Assembly (NCBI RefSeq): GCF_029201445.1
Contig: NZ_CP102381.1
Span: 1,302,001 to 1,366,000 of the forward strand
Direction of reading: 5' to 3'
DNA: 64,000 nucleotides
From: Thiomicrorhabdus lithotrophica
GTDB taxonomy: Bacteria; Pseudomonadota; Gammaproteobacteria; Thiomicrospirales; Thiomicrospiraceae
The notes under the pieces: generated by a model
Told to the model about the DNA's origin: nothing
Seen by the model: only the letters and a program-made list of their open reading frames with translations
Databases searched by the model: none
Shown here: positions 10,023-19,680 of the stretch, piece after piece
How the letters are laid out: each line of letters starts with the position of its first letter
How positions within the stretch are numbered: position 1 is the stretch's first letter
Made by a program: the position numbers and the translations under genes

Positions 10023-10170
10023 GATATTTCTCCAATATTTGGGTTAAGCCTCCGTTCACCCCATAAATCGAACTAAAATAACTTTAAATTAATAAAAGTT
10101 ATTTAGCACCCCGTTTTATGTGTCGGTAAACGTGCGGATTTTCTGTTAAAATTCCTCTCATCTGAAAGGC
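10023..10170 (-). promoter_or_regulatory. Probable rpsB leader (S2 autoregulatory element)
   Basis: The rpsB transcript leader is about 150 bases. On the minus strand it carries two GGGGTG motifs, one at about 10107-10112 and one at 10057-10062. The second begins the run GGGGTGAACGGAGGCTTAAC, whose ends (GGGT and AACCC) can pair. Gammaproteobacterial rpsB leaders are known to bind S2 through conserved structured elements, and this looks like that class, judged by memory of the motif only. Confidence 0.5.
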
Positions 10171-10176
10171 GCGGCA

Positions 10177-10205
10177 TTTATACCATATCCCAGCCAAATT
10201 AACAA
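10177..10205 (-). promoter_or_regulatory. Sigma-70 promoter of rpsB-tsf
   Basis: On the minus strand TTGTTA (10205-10200) is separated by 17 bases from an extended -10, TGGTATAAAT (TATAAA at 10182-10177). A GC-rich discriminator (GCCGCGCC) follows, typical of stringently controlled ribosomal promoters. Confidence 0.7.
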
Positions 10206-10280
10206 TTTAAATTCATTAATTGACTTAGTATTTTACGTTTAACATTAAGCAATGAATTTTCAATCAAAAGAATTAACCAC

Positions 10281-11063
10281 ATGACTATTAAAATCAAGAC
10301 CGCAGATGAAATACAAAAGCTACGTGTTGCAGGAAAGTTAGCTGCTGATGTTTTAGAAATGATTGCACCTTATGTTGTACCTGGTGCATCAACTGGTGAA
10401 CTTAATTCAATCATGCATAAATACATGACTGAAGAACAAGGCACTATCCCTGCAACACTCAACTATCACGGGTTTCCTGCTTCAAGTTGTATATCTATTA
10501 ACCAAGTCGTTTGTCACGGGATCCCAGAAGATAAAAAGATTCTAAAGAAAGGCGATATTGTCAACATTGATGTCACCGTTATTAAAGACGGCTATCATGG
10601 TGATACCAGTAGAATGTTTGAAGTGGGTGAAGTAAAGCCTTTTGCTAGCCGTCTTTGTAAAATCGCTCATGAATGCTTATGGCTCGGAATTGAACAAGTT
10701 AAACCTGATGCGACTTTATATGATGTTGCAACTGCTATTCAGCAACACGCTGAAAAAAACAACTATTCTGTTGTTCGTGAATATTGTGGCCACGGTATTG
10801 GTGCCGAATTCCATGAAGAACCACAAGTTCTTCACTATGCCGCACCAGAACTAAAAGAAATCGTTTTAAAACCGGGCATGGTGTTCACCATTGAACCGAT
10901 GATTAACCAGGGTAAAGCCCCTGTTAAACTCCTAGCTGACAATTGGACTGTAGTAACTAAAGACAGAAAACTTTCTGCTCAGTGGGAACACACCCTAACA
11001 GTAACCGATTCAGGTTATGAAATATTCACTTTACGAACAGATGAAAAACCCGTTTTACCCTAA
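10281..11063 (+). CDS. map: Type I methionine aminopeptidase
   Basis: Map removes the initiator Met from nascent proteins. The pita-bread fold residues are visible: substrate His79, and metal ligands Asp97, Asp108, His171, Glu205 and Glu236, all within their usual motifs (NIDVTV, YHGDTSRMF, GHGIG, FTIEPM, QWEHT). The 260-residue length is standard. The gene is divergent from rpsB, a common arrangement, and followed 44 bases on by glnD. Confidence 0.97.
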   Translation: MTIKIKTADEIQKLRVAGKLAADVLEMIAPYVVPGASTGELNSIMHKYMTEEQGTIPATLNYHGFPASSCISINQVVCHGIPEDKKILKKGDIVNIDVTVIKDGYHGDTSRMFEVGEVKPFASRLCKIAHECLWLGIEQVKPDATLYDVATAIQQHAEKNNYSVVREYCGHGIGAEFHEEPQVLHYAAPELKEIVLKPGMVFTIEPMINQGKAPVKLLADNWTVVTKDRKLSAQWEHTLTVTDSGYEIFTLRTDEKPVLP

Positions 11064-11107
11064 ATTATCTGCCTTTTATTAACGATTGAACATAGAGATA
11101 TTTTTAA

Positions 11108-13747
11108 ATGACAACTCGCCCATCTATCCCAAGCTTTTTTCATTCTTTAGAAGATAAAAGCACTCCGCTAATTGAGCAACTTAAAGCTGGGCGAAAAGTA
11201 TTAACTGAATTTACACAATATCAGTTTACCCAGTTTGAAGAAGGTGCTGCAGTTGCAGAACTGATAAAAGAACGAGCAACGTTCATCGATCAGTTTCTAA
11301 AAAAGATTTGGCAAGTATTTATTCCTGAAAATGTAGGAACTTTAATTGCTGTTGGTGGCTATGGACGTGGCGAACTCCATCCTTATTCAGACATTGATTT
11401 ATTAATACTTTGCGACGACATTCAGGAAAACCAAGAAGACTTATCAAAATTTATTACATTTCTATGGGATTTAGGTTTTGAAGTAGGCCACGCCATTCGA
11501 ACCGTAGCTGATTGTGAAACAGCTGGATTAGAGGATGTCACCACTGCAACCAATTTACTTGAATCAAGATGGCTGACAGGCGATTATGGACGCTTTGAGC
11601 AACTTCAACAACTTTGGGATTACCACTCGACTTTCTGGAAAAGCGAAGATTTTTTCCAAGCTAAATTTGAAGAGCAGGAAAATCGTCATCAACGTTTTAA
11701 CGACACCATTTACCAGCTAGAACCTAATATTAAAGAAAGTCCAGGTGGATTGAGAGATATTCAAACTATTTACTGGGTTGCAAAAAGACATTTTAATGCT
11801 AATTCTATCAATGAATTAGTACAACGAAACTTTTTAACGACTGAAGAGTTTTTAGAAATCGAAGCGGCCTATAAGTACTTAAATAGAATTCGTTTTGCCC
11901 TTCAGCATAAGAAAAGACGTCGCGAAGACCGTTTGCAATTTGATTTACAACAAGCCATTGCTGAAAGCTTTGGCTACAGTGACAATGCAGAAAAAATTGC
12001 GGTTGAGCAGTTTATGAGCAGTTACTACCGTAACGTACAAAATGTAGTCAAACTAAACGAAATTCTATTACAGCATTTTCGTGAAGTACTTTTTGATGAT
12101 GAAAACACAGTAACTACACCAATTAACAATCATTTTAAGATGGTTAATGATTACTTAGACATCACCCACCCTAAAGTATTTTTAAAGAATCCTACAGCGT
12201 TACTTGAATCTTTCATTATCCTAGAAAGCTTGCCCGAAATTAAGGGCCTCAGGTCTAATGCTATTCGATCGATTAGAGACCATCTCTATTTAATTGACGA
12301 CAGTTTTAGAAACGACCCTATTAACAAAGCGCTATTTATGGAAATTTTTAGACAACCTAAAGGGGTCAATGCTGCCGTTAAGCGCATGCACAGCTACGGT
12401 GTACTCAGTGAATACCTACCCGTTTTTAAAAAGATTACTGGCTTGATGCAATTCAATATATTTCATGCCTATACGGTAGATGACCACACCATTTTAACCA
12501 TCCGCAACTTACGCAGGTTTTTTGTTGATGAATTTACCTACGAGTTCCCTACGGCTCACCAAATCGCAAAAGATCTTTGCAAACCTGAGCTACTGTTTTT
12601 ATCAGGTCTATTCCATGATATCGCAAAAGGAAGAAACGGTGCTCACGAAGTACTAGGCGCAGTTGATGCACTCGAATTCGCTCAACATCACAATCTATCC
12701 AAGAAAGATGGTAAATTAATTAGCTGGCTAGTTAGACACCATTTAGACTTTTCAAGCATTGCCCAGAAAAAAGACTTAAGCGACCCAAAAGTCATTCAAT
12801 ATTTTGCAAAATTAGTGGGTGACCAAGAACACTTGGATTATTTATACCTTCTGACGGTAGCAGATGTATGCTCAACCTCATCAGACGTTTGGAATGATTG
12901 GAAAAATTCACTCTTTTTAGACTTATATAATGAAACCTCTAACCAGTTAGCATTGAGTATAAACTCACCTAAAGACAGAAAAAAGAAAGCGCTACAAATC
13001 CAAGAAAAATCAAGAGAAATGCTATCTAAACGTGGAATACCGTCTGCAGAATTCAACGCCTTATGGAGTAGTTTCTCTAAAAGCGATTTCTTCAGTAAAC
13101 AGAGTTCCAGCGACGTTGCTAGAATCACCAAACTACTCTATCAATGTGACAAAACACAAAGTAATATCTTTTTAGAAGAACAATCACAAAGAGGGGCTTC
13201 TGAATTAATTATTTACATGCCTGACAGAGATTATCTATTTGCGTATATTGCACACACATTGGATTCATTAGGCGCTAACGTTTTAGAGGCTCAAATTTTT
13301 AGTAGTTCAGACAATATGACTTTGGTATTGGTCTATTTCTTAAATAGAGAAACGAATGATTATTTAGATGAAGATCGTCATTTTGAAGTGTTGGATAAAA
13401 TTAAATACCAGCTTACCCAAGACGAAGTTTATCCTCTTGAGAGTACTAATTTAATCAAAGCGAGACGCACTCGTCACTTTGAGACGCCAACTGAAGTCAT
13501 GTTTAATCAAATTAATGATTCATTAACCGAATTAAGTATTAACACAAAAGATACCCCTGGCCTACTAGCTCGCATTGGTTGTGCATTAAAAGAAGAAAAT
13601 ATACGTTTGCATGATGCAAAAATTCATACTGTCGGTGAAAAAGCGGAAGATGTTTTCTTAATTAGTAATACAGAAAACCAAGCAATCACAAGTAAAGAAA
13701 GATTAATGCATATTAAAGAAGCGTTATTAGAAATGATTGAGCAATAA
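11108..13747 (+). CDS. glnD: Bifunctional [protein-PII] uridylyltransferase/uridylyl-removing enzyme
   Basis: GlnD senses glutamine and adds or removes UMP on PII proteins, setting nitrogen assimilation. The 879-residue chain has the expected order: nucleotidyltransferase domain with GGYGRGELHPYSDIDLL near residues 82-98, a helical linker, an HD domain (FHDIAKG, near 500), and two C-terminal ACT domains (about 700-780 and 805-879; the second begins ELSINTKDTPGLLARIG). All motifs are intact. The map-glnD-dapD neighbourhood matches E. coli. Confidence 0.97.
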   Translation: MTTRPSIPSFFHSLEDKSTPLIEQLKAGRKVLTEFTQYQFTQFEEGAAVAELIKERATFIDQFLKKIWQVFIPENVGTLIAVGGYGRGELHPYSDIDLLILCDDIQENQEDLSKFITFLWDLGFEVGHAIRTVADCETAGLEDVTTATNLLESRWLTGDYGRFEQLQQLWDYHSTFWKSEDFFQAKFEEQENRHQRFNDTIYQLEPNIKESPGGLRDIQTIYWVAKRHFNANSINELVQRNFLTTEEFLEIEAAYKYLNRIRFALQHKKRRREDRLQFDLQQAIAESFGYSDNAEKIAVEQFMSSYYRNVQNVVKLNEILLQHFREVLFDDENTVTTPINNHFKMVNDYLDITHPKVFLKNPTALLESFIILESLPEIKGLRSNAIRSIRDHLYLIDDSFRNDPINKALFMEIFRQPKGVNAAVKRMHSYGVLSEYLPVFKKITGLMQFNIFHAYTVDDHTILTIRNLRRFFVDEFTYEFPTAHQIAKDLCKPELLFLSGLFHDIAKGRNGAHEVLGAVDALEFAQHHNLSKKDGKLISWLVRHHLDFSSIAQKKDLSDPKVIQYFAKLVGDQEHLDYLYLLTVADVCSTSSDVWNDWKNSLFLDLYNETSNQLALSINSPKDRKKKALQIQEKSREMLSKRGIPSAEFNALWSSFSKSDFFSKQSSSDVARITKLLYQCDKTQSNIFLEEQSQRGASELIIYMPDRDYLFAYIAHTLDSLGANVLEAQIFSSSDNMTLVLVYFLNRETNDYLDEDRHFEVLDKIKYQLTQDEVYPLESTNLIKARRTRHFETPTEVMFNQINDSLTELSINTKDTPGLLARIGCALKEENIRLHDAKIHTVGEKAEDVFLISNTENQAITSKERLMHIKEALLEMIEQ

Positions 13748-13750
13748 AAT

Positions 13751-13776
13751 AGAGTTTACCAGGCCTGGTAAACTCT
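13751..13776. terminator. 26-base perfect palindrome built on TTACCAGGCCTGGTAA, between convergent genes
   Basis: The 16-mer at 13756-13771 is extended symmetrically by AGAGT and ACTCT to a 26-base perfect palindrome. It lies between the glnD stop and the VOC gene stop, so it could fold in transcripts from either side. A-rich sequence lies on the left but no long T-run on the right, so its termination strength is uncertain. Confidence 0.7.
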
Positions 13777-13796
13777 CAATTCAGTCGAATTGAAAC

Positions 13797-14192
13797 TTAA
13801 ACGCTTTCAGACTTTTTATACTCAAAAAGCTCGAATGCATTGTTATCTAAATCTCTCGCAAACAAAGCCTTTCTACCTGATTCACTTAGCGTAAAAGGCA
13901 ACTTCATTGACTTTAACTTTTCCGCATATTCATCAATAGAATCTACCCTTAAAGCAAAATGATAATCACGTCCTCCATGCTCAGGCCGAATAGTATTTTC
14001 GTTAGGATTATCAATCTGCATAATATGCAAACTTTGACCTTCAAATAAATTAACCCAGTACCCAGGAAACGCCATAGAGGGTCTTTCTAACAGTGTTACC
14101 CCTAATAAACCTTGATAAAAAGCTAAAGATGCCTCAGCGTCTTTTACAATAATACTCACATGATCTAACCCAATGATTTTAGACACAGCCAC
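13797..14192 (-). CDS. VOC-family (glyoxalase/dioxygenase fold) protein
   Basis: A 131-residue single-domain protein of the vicinal oxygen chelate superfamily. The start (LDHVSIIVKDAEASLAFYQGLLG) is the classic beta-alpha-beta entry with a possible metal His. Further candidate ligands are His56 in SLHIMQ, the DYHFAL segment and Glu near the C-terminus (NAFELFEY). Family members include glyoxalase I, fosfomycin-resistance enzymes and methylmalonyl-CoA epimerase; the substrate here cannot be told from sequence. It lies between glnD (convergent) and dapD (same strand, over 300 bases away). Confidence 0.8.
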   Translation of the reverse strand: MAVSKIIGLDHVSIIVKDAEASLAFYQGLLGVTLLERPSMAFPGYWVNLFEGQSLHIMQIDNPNENTIRPEHGGRDYHFALRVDSIDEYAEKLKSMKLPFTLSESGRKALFARDLDNNAFELFEYKKSESV

Positions 14193-14509
14193 CTCTTAAA
14201 CAATTGATAAACGTTATACACATACCTAAAGTATTATAAACAAAGTAAAGCTAACCCCTATCGAAATAAAAACCATTAAATACAGAGTGCAAGTATTCTA
14301 CAAATAAGCAAATTCATAATCGCTAGGCAAGTATAAAGAAATAGATTTTTTTGCCAAAAAGGCCTTAAAAAGAAAGGATAGTTAACTAAAGAAATAAAAG
14401 TAAAGGCAAGAACTTAATAACCTTTGTTGGATTAGACTTATCCAACAAAAGTTCTATAGACATTTAATTGAAATCAAGCACTGATAAAGTACTCAATTCA
14501 AACTAAATA
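14193..14509. other. 317-base AT-rich gap between VOC gene and dapD
   Basis: No coding frame is convincing here. The only clear structure is a hairpin at 14424-14449 (TTTGTTGGAT pairs with ATCCAACAAA) downstream of dapD. It may help end the dapD transcript, but read on the minus strand it lacks a T-run. Confidence 0.5.
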
Positions 14510-15409
14510 TTAATCGTTGCTATGCAAAGCGCTGTTTAAACCGCCCCATAAAGAACCGTCTGTTACGATTGCTTCAACCGCACCTGTCTGGCTATGGCGT
14601 CTGAATAACAACTTAGACTCACCAGATAGTTCACGAGCAGAAACAATAGAACCATCAGGCATTTTCACTTTAGTACCAGCCGTTAGGTATAAGCCTGACT
14701 CAACAATACAATCGTCGCCCAAAGAAATACCTAAACCAGCATTAGCACCCAACAAGTTTCTCTTACCCATTGAGATTACTTGCTTACCACCACCAGAAAG
14801 TGTTCCCATAATAGAAGCACCACCGCCAATATCTGTGTTCTCACCGACCACAACACTTGCACTAATACGCCCTTCTACCATTGAATTACCCAAAGTACCG
14901 GCGTTAAAGTTTACAAAACCTTCGTGCATAATAGTTGTACCTGGAGCTAGATGAGCACCTAGTCTTACACGATCAGCATTACCAATACGCACACCTTCAG
15001 GAATGACGTAATCTGTCATACGTGGGAACTTATCAACGCAAGTTACATTAAATTGATGCACTTCATCAGCAATCGCTTCACGAAGATTTTCAACTTCAGA
15101 TGGTAAAACTGGACCAGCGGTTGTCCAAGCGACATTATTTAAAAGACCAAACACACCATCTAAATTAATCTCGTTTGGCTTAACTGCACATTCTGACAAT
15201 AAGTGAAGTCGAAGGTAGGCTTCTTCTGCAGAAGTTGGTGCATCATCAATTGATGCAATCTCTACTGTTACAAAATCACCTTTAATCAAACCCGCCTTAG
15301 AAGCCAAACAGTTACGGGCAATCTCTTTATTAGAGCGTGGGAACCACACATCTATCGTTGCACCTGTTTTCGTATCGCTATAACGGTGTCCAATTCGTTT
15401 GATTGTCAT
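14510..15409 (-). CDS. dapD: 2,3,4,5-tetrahydropyridine-2,6-dicarboxylate N-succinyltransferase
   Basis: DapD succinylates tetrahydrodipicolinate in the diaminopimelate/lysine pathway. The 299-residue protein has an N-terminal domain and a central left-handed beta-helix of hexapeptide repeats (for example GVRIGNADRVRLGAHLAPGT, VVVGENTDIGGGASIMG). It resembles the longer Pseudomonas-type DapD branch rather than the 274-residue E. coli form. The next pathway enzyme of this branch in the window, dapE, is nearby on the opposite strand. Confidence 0.93.
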   Translation of the reverse strand: MTIKRIGHRYSDTKTGATIDVWFPRSNKEIARNCLASKAGLIKGDFVTVEIASIDDAPTSAEEAYLRLHLLSECAVKPNEINLDGVFGLLNNVAWTTAGPVLPSEVENLREAIADEVHQFNVTCVDKFPRMTDYVIPEGVRIGNADRVRLGAHLAPGTTIMHEGFVNFNAGTLGNSMVEGRISASVVVGENTDIGGGASIMGTLSGGGKQVISMGKRNLLGANAGLGISLGDDCIVESGLYLTAGTKVKMPDGSIVSARELSGESKLLFRRHSQTGAVEAIVTDGSLWGGLNSALHSND

Positions 15410-15583
15410 AATGCTACTCTCTTTAAATAAAGGTTAAAAATAAATTAGAAAGAAGTATACCTTCTCTTGGATAAAACAGAAAAAAAATTACACCAAAAAG
15501 AGTAAAACAAAGCTATTTGTAAACACATTATTTACGCTGAATCTTTTATAATTACTAAATATTAATTTACAGAGAAAAATGTT

Positions 15584-15925
15584 ATGAAAATGTATGGCAT
15601 CCCAAATTGTGACACCGTTCGTAAAGCACGTAAGTTTCTAGAAGCTAATGGAACTGAATACGATTTTCACGATTTTAAAAAACAAGGTTTATCAATCGAG
15701 ACCATTCAAACTTGGTTATCATCACAACCTATTGATGTAATTGTGAATAAACGCAGCACAAGCTGGAAACAGTTAACCGATGAACAAAAACAGCATTTAA
15801 TGGATCAAACCGATTTAAGTCCATTAACAGAGATGCCTACACTGATCAAACGCCCTGTCTTAGAAACCAACTCAGTACTTTTATTTGGTTTTAAAGCAGA
15901 TGAATACCAAGCTTTAGTTAAATAG
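15584..15925 (+). CDS. ArsC/Spx-family protein YffB-like
   Basis: A 113-residue thioredoxin-fold protein. It begins MKMYGIPNCDTVRKARKFL, where the single Cys9 takes the place of the CxxC pair, and has the ArsC-type C-terminal segment (LIKRPVL). This matches the YffB group, which sits beside dapE in many gammaproteobacteria, as it does here (95 bases before dapE). Its reaction is unknown; glutathione-dependent reductase activity has been suggested for the family. Confidence 0.85.
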   Translation: MKMYGIPNCDTVRKARKFLEANGTEYDFHDFKKQGLSIETIQTWLSSQPIDVIVNKRSTSWKQLTDEQKQHLMDQTDLSPLTEMPTLIKRPVLETNSVLLFGFKADEYQALVK

Positions 15926-16019
15926 CCGATGTTTAATAAAGTTAAATTTTATTCATAACACTTCTCAAACCAAATGCTAACGCCTAGAATGAATGCTTAA
16001 ACAATAAAAAGATACCGAT

Positions 16020-17153
16020 ATGACTGAAACCATTGAACTTGCCCAAAAATTAATTCAAATTGATTCTGTAACCCCAAACGATAAAGGCTGTCAGAACATC
16101 ATTGCTGACTACCTCAAACCATTAGGATTTGATACAGAGCATTTGAAGTTTGGTGAAGTTGATAATATCTGGGCTCGTAAAGGAACAGAAGCACCTTGCT
16201 TCGTTTTTGCAGGTCATACAGACGTTGTTCCAACAGGTCCAGAAAGCGCATGGACTCACCCTCCATTTTCAGCACATATTGACGGTGACATGATGTTTGG
16301 GCGCGGCACGGCCGATATGAAAAGTTCTATCGCCTGCTTTATGGCCGCAACCAAACGTTTTGTTGCAGATTATCCAGACCATAAAGGCTCTATCGCTTAC
16401 CTCATTACCAGCGATGAAGAAGGCCCTGCTTTAGATGGTACGGTTAAAGTAGTAGAAACATTAGAAGCGCGAAATGAAAAATTTAAATACTGCTTAGTGG
16501 GCGAGCCTTCTAGCTCTAACAAACTTGCAGATTCTATTAAGAATGGGCGTCGTGGTTCTTTAAGTGGTACGCTGACAATTAAAGGAATTCAAGGCCATAT
16601 AGCCTACCCTGAGTTGGCAGACAACCCCATCCATAATATGGCTCCAGCATTAGAACAATTAGTGCAAGTACAATGGGATCACGGAAACGAATACTTCCCA
16701 CCAACCTCTTTCCAAATTTCTAATATCAATGGTGGCACTGGTGCAACCAATGTAATTCCTGGCGATGTTGTTATCCAGTTCAACTTCCGTTTTTCAACAG
16801 AGCATACACCTGAATCTTTACAAGAAAGTGTCCATGCTATCCTTGACCACCATAAATTAGACTATACGTTAGACTGGAACTTATCAGGCTTACCATTTAT
16901 TACCCCTGCCGATGGTGAATTGATTCGTGCCGTTCGAACGGCTTCTGATAATGTTATGGGCTATAAACCTATCTTATCAACGGCTGGTGGTACATCTGAT
17001 GGTCGTTTTATTGCCCCAACAGGCGCACAAGTTATTGAACTTGGCCCTTTAAACGCCACTATTCATAAAATTGATGAACAAGTGAGCGTCAGTGATTTAA
17101 ATCAATTAACTGAAATTTATTATCACACTTTGGTTGAACTTCTCGCTAAATAA
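16020..17153 (+). CDS. dapE: Succinyl-diaminopimelate desuccinylase
   Basis: DapE removes succinate from N-succinyl-LL-diaminopimelate, a dizinc M20-family step toward lysine and peptidoglycan. The 377-residue chain shows the metal and catalytic motifs [39 protein letters not shown] and the C-terminal [12 protein letters not shown] and [13 protein letters not shown]. Length equals that of E. coli. It follows the YffB-like gene and is probably expressed with it. Confidence 0.96.
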   Translation: MTETIELAQKLIQIDSVTPNDKGCQNIIADYLKPLGFDTEHLKFGEVDNIWARKGTEAPCFVFAGHTDVVPTGPESAWTHPPFSAHIDGDMMFGRGTADMKSSIACFMAATKRFVADYPDHKGSIAYLITSDEEGPALDGTVKVVETLEARNEKFKYCLVGEPSSSNKLADSIKNGRRGSLSGTLTIKGIQGHIAYPELADNPIHNMAPALEQLVQVQWDHGNEYFPPTSFQISNINGGTGATNVIPGDVVIQFNFRFSTEHTPESLQESVHAILDHHKLDYTLDWNLSGLPFITPADGELIRAVRTASDNVMGYKPILSTAGGTSDGRFIAPTGAQVIELGPLNATIHKIDEQVSVSDLNQLTEIYYHTLVELLAK

Positions 17154-17166
17154 ACCCCAATATTTA

Positions 17167-17203
17167 AAATGGCCTACTTTAATCGTAGCTTAGGTAGGCC
17201 TTT
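17167..17203 (+). terminator. Hairpin after dapE, possible weak terminator
   Basis: GGCCTAC (17171-17177) pairs with GTAGGCC (17194-17200), with A residues before and three T residues after. The short T-run suggests a partial terminator between dapE and the small membrane-protein gene, which starts 16 bases later. Confidence 0.5.
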
Positions 17204-17218
17204 AAAACAGAGAAAAAC

Positions 17219-17458
17219 ATGACAGAAACTGAACTTCCAGCCTCTATTCAATACCTTTTGATTGCTCTACAAGTCATTGCATTAGTTGTTTTTATCTATT
17301 TTGTTTGGCCACTAGTCAAAAGTGAAGATTGGAAAGCCAAGTTTATTGACAACAAAACGGCTCGCTCAATCATTATTGTTTTTATTCTTATTTTTGTTTT
17401 TGTTTGGGGCTTAGGTGCTTTTTTTGATGCCTTCTTTCCTGTAGAAGAACTATATTAA
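17219..17458 (+). CDS. Small two-helix membrane protein, function unknown
   Basis: A 79-residue protein with two predicted membrane helices (about residues 9-31 and 49-68), separated by a short charged loop (VKSEDWKAKFIDNKTARS). The C-terminus ends in acidic residues. I do not recognise a family. It follows dapE by 65 bases and is followed immediately by a perfect TTACCAGGCCTGGTAA palindrome. Confidence 0.65.
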   Translation: MTETELPASIQYLLIALQVIALVVFIYFVWPLVKSEDWKAKFIDNKTARSIIIVFILIFVFVWGLGAFFDAFFPVEELY

Positions 17459-17460
17459 CG

Positions 17461-17478
17461 ATTACCAGGCCTGGTAAT
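17461..17478. repeat. Intergenic TTACCAGGCCTGGTAA palindrome (18-base perfect)
   Basis: ATTACCAGGCCTGGTAAT begins two bases after the stop of the small membrane-protein gene and is followed by a TTTTAAT stretch, so it could end that transcript. Confidence 0.85.
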
Positions 17479-17617
17479 TTTAATACATATTTCAAATCAT
17501 TTTTTTATCCAAGCCCCCTTTTTATACCAAGATAATCTAACTTAGCCCTCTACAAACTTTATGTAGTTGGAGGTAAACTAACTGTATACATTATTCAACT
17601 TTTAATTAGGATTATTT

Positions 17618-18097
17618 ATGAACATTGCAAAAATCATTTCTGGAACCATTTTAGGCCAAGATGTTACGACTGAAGAGTGTGAAATACTTTCTAGCGCTGT
17701 AACCCAACGTTCACTCACTAAAGGTGAAGTCTTATTTGATGAAGGCACAAAAGATGAAACGTTATATCTGCTTGTATCAGGAAAATTAGAAGTTGTTAAA
17801 GTGCTTAGCAACGATAAGACCATCCATATCGATACTTTAAAAGAAGGGTCTATGACTGGTGAATTGAGTTTTATAGATGGAAATACACACACAATGCGTT
17901 TGATTGCAAAAAAAGAGTGCGAAGTGTTAATGCTCCATAAAGATGCCTTTGAAGAACTTGTCGAAAAAGAACCGATGCTGACTTACCATGTAATGCGCTC
18001 TATCCTTCGTTATTCTCATGTTATGCAACGTAAAATCAATGCAAAATATTTAGAGATGCACCGAATGGTTCAAAACCAGTACACTGCTCAATATTAA
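17618..18097 (+). CDS. Cyclic-nucleotide-binding domain protein
   Basis: A 159-residue protein made almost entirely of one cNMP-binding (CAP effector) domain. The beta-barrel entry (RSLTKGEVLFDEGTKDETLYLLVSGKLEVVK) and a phosphate-cassette region (GSMTGELSFIDGNTHTMRLIA) are visible, followed by a C-terminal helix. The cassette lacks the canonical Arg-Ala pair in its usual spacing, so cAMP binding is uncertain. There is no helix-turn-helix domain, so it is unlikely to bind DNA. A good ribosome-binding site precedes it and a terminator follows. Confidence 0.8.
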   Translation: MNIAKIISGTILGQDVTTEECEILSSAVTQRSLTKGEVLFDEGTKDETLYLLVSGKLEVVKVLSNDKTIHIDTLKEGSMTGELSFIDGNTHTMRLIAKKECEVLMLHKDAFEELVEKEPMLTYHVMRSILRYSHVMQRKINAKYLEMHRMVQNQYTAQY

Positions 18098-18126
18098 TAA
18101 TTGGATACGTCATAGCAACAACACAG

Positions 18127-18151
18127 AAAAAGAGGCATTTGCCTCTTTTTT
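18127..18151 (+). terminator. Rho-independent terminator after the cNMP-binding gene
   Basis: AAAAAGAGGC, loop ATTT, GCCTCTTTTT, followed by more T residues. The A-run before the stem makes it usable from both strands, between convergent genes. Confidence 0.9.
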
Positions 18152-18190
18152 ATTTTTTGTATGATGTTAAAACTTAATTAAATTCAAACC

Positions 18191-19627
18191 TTATTCTGCT
18201 AGCCTTTTTCTATAACCTATGTACAGCAAATAAATGGCTAATGAAACTGCAAGCATTGATATTAAATTCTCTTCAGAGGCCAGGTTTGAAACAAACACAA
18301 GAATCACCGCGATTGGTGCAACCCATCTTAAAACAAACATAAATACTCTCATCATCTTATCTGACAAAGGTAACTCTGAATTTCTTATCTCGTCTTTTAA
18401 GACCCAAGCCACAAACACCGTCATAAACAATCCACCTAACGGAAGCATAATATTAGTGGTTAAAAAATCTAAGGTATCAAATAGGGTTTTTTCTCCAAAA
18501 ATATGAACAGCTTGCCAGCTATTAAAAGAAAGTACCGTTCCTATACCAAGAATCCAAATCAATATCCCCATAATCCACGCTGCTTTAAAACGGTTAATAC
18601 CCCAGTTTTGATCAAACCAACTTACAACAGGTTCAATAATTGAAATAGCTGAACTAAGGGCAGCCATAACAACGAGAGCAAAAAACAGCGTTCCAAAAAA
18701 CCATCCTCCCGTCATATCACCAAAAGCAACAGGTAATGTTTGAAATAACAGACCTGGTCCAGAACCAGGCTCTAAGCCATTAGCAAAAACAATAGAGAAT
18801 ATTACCAGGCCTGCTAATAATGCAATAAGGGTATCTGCAAAAGCGATCCATAATCCAGCTCTAACAATTGAGTACTCTCTAGACAAATAAGAACCATAAA
18901 CCATCATTGCCCCCATACCAATACTTAAGGTGAAAAAGGCATGCCCCATAGCAACCAATACCGCTTCCCAGCTCAATTTAGAAAAATCAGGGCTAAATAA
19001 AAAATCGAAACTCTCTATAAAAGCGCCTGTTGTTGTTGAGTAACCTAACAAAACCAACAATATCAAAAACAGACCTGGCATCAAAAAGTTAATGGCTTTT
19101 TCTATACCACCTTTAACACCTTTTGCGACCACTAAAATAGTAAAAACAGACACGACAGTATGCCAAAACAACAATTGATAAGGGCTTGCTAACAAAGTAC
19201 TAAAGTGAACACCAACACTTGCTGCATCTATCCCGATAAAACTGCCTTGTAAGCTTTCAAAGAAGTAAGCGACTGCCCAACCTGCAATCACTGAGTAAAA
19301 AGAGAGAATAAGTACACCAGCTAACACACCGTTAAAACCAATCAAACTCCATAGGCGGCTAGCGCCATTTTCTCGAGCCACATTGGCCATTGCCTGCACA
19401 GGGTTAGCCTTACCTGCACGCCCTAGAATAAATTCTGAAAATAGAACCGGGATACCGATCAGTAAAATACATGCCAAATAAACCAATACAAAAGCACCGC
19501 CGCCATATTCACCTGTAATATATGGAAACTTCCACAAATTCCCTAAACCAACAGCTGAACCGACTGCGGCCATAACAAAAACCGTCTGCGAAGACCAAGA
19601 ATCTTTAGAAAGTTTCAACTGGCTCAT
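18191..19627 (-). CDS. Sodium-dependent symporter (SNF/NSS family)
   Basis: A 478-residue polytopic inner-membrane protein of the neurotransmitter:sodium symporter family. The N-terminal signature (MAAVGSAVGLGNLWKFPYI) is the unwound first helix that binds sodium and substrate, and about eleven to twelve helices follow. Bacterial members such as LeuT and MhsT move amino acids with sodium; the substrate here is not predictable. The gene stands alone, divergent from murB. One CAGGCCTG copy encodes AGLV in a helix. Confidence 0.92.
   Translation of the reverse strand: MSQLKLSKDSWSSQTVFVMAAVGSAVGLGNLWKFPYITGEYGGGAFVLVYLACILLIGIPVLFSEFILGRAGKANPVQAMANVARENGASRLWSLIGFNGVLAGVLILSFYSVIAGWAVAYFFESLQGSFIGIDAASVGVHFSTLLASPYQLLFWHTVVSVFTILVVAKGVKGGIEKAINFLMPGLFLILLVLLGYSTTTGAFIESFDFLFSPDFSKLSWEAVLVAMGHAFFTLSIGMGAMMVYGSYLSREYSIVRAGLWIAFADTLIALLAGLVIFSIVFANGLEPGSGPGLLFQTLPVAFGDMTGGWFFGTLFFALVVMAALSSAISIIEPVVSWFDQNWGINRFKAAWIMGILIWILGIGTVLSFNSWQAVHIFGEKTLFDTLDFLTTNIMLPLGGLFMTVFVAWVLKDEIRNSELPLSDKMMRVFMFVLRWVAPIAVILVFVSNLASEENLISMLAVSLAIYLLYIGYRKRLAE
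18801..18813. repeat. CAGGCCTG palindrome, coding copy in symporter gene
   Basis: ATTACCAGGCCTG in the symporter gene, read in the xGL frame (LAGLVI). Confidence 0.8.
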
Positions 19628-19680
19628 CCATCTTCCTTTATAATAATCTCAATTTAAAATTCATTATACACAAGACTGAT

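Noticed and set aside
14517-14954. Plus-strand frame of 145 codons over dapD
   Set aside because: Antisense of a well-conserved gene; Pro/Ser/Thr-rich shadow sequence.
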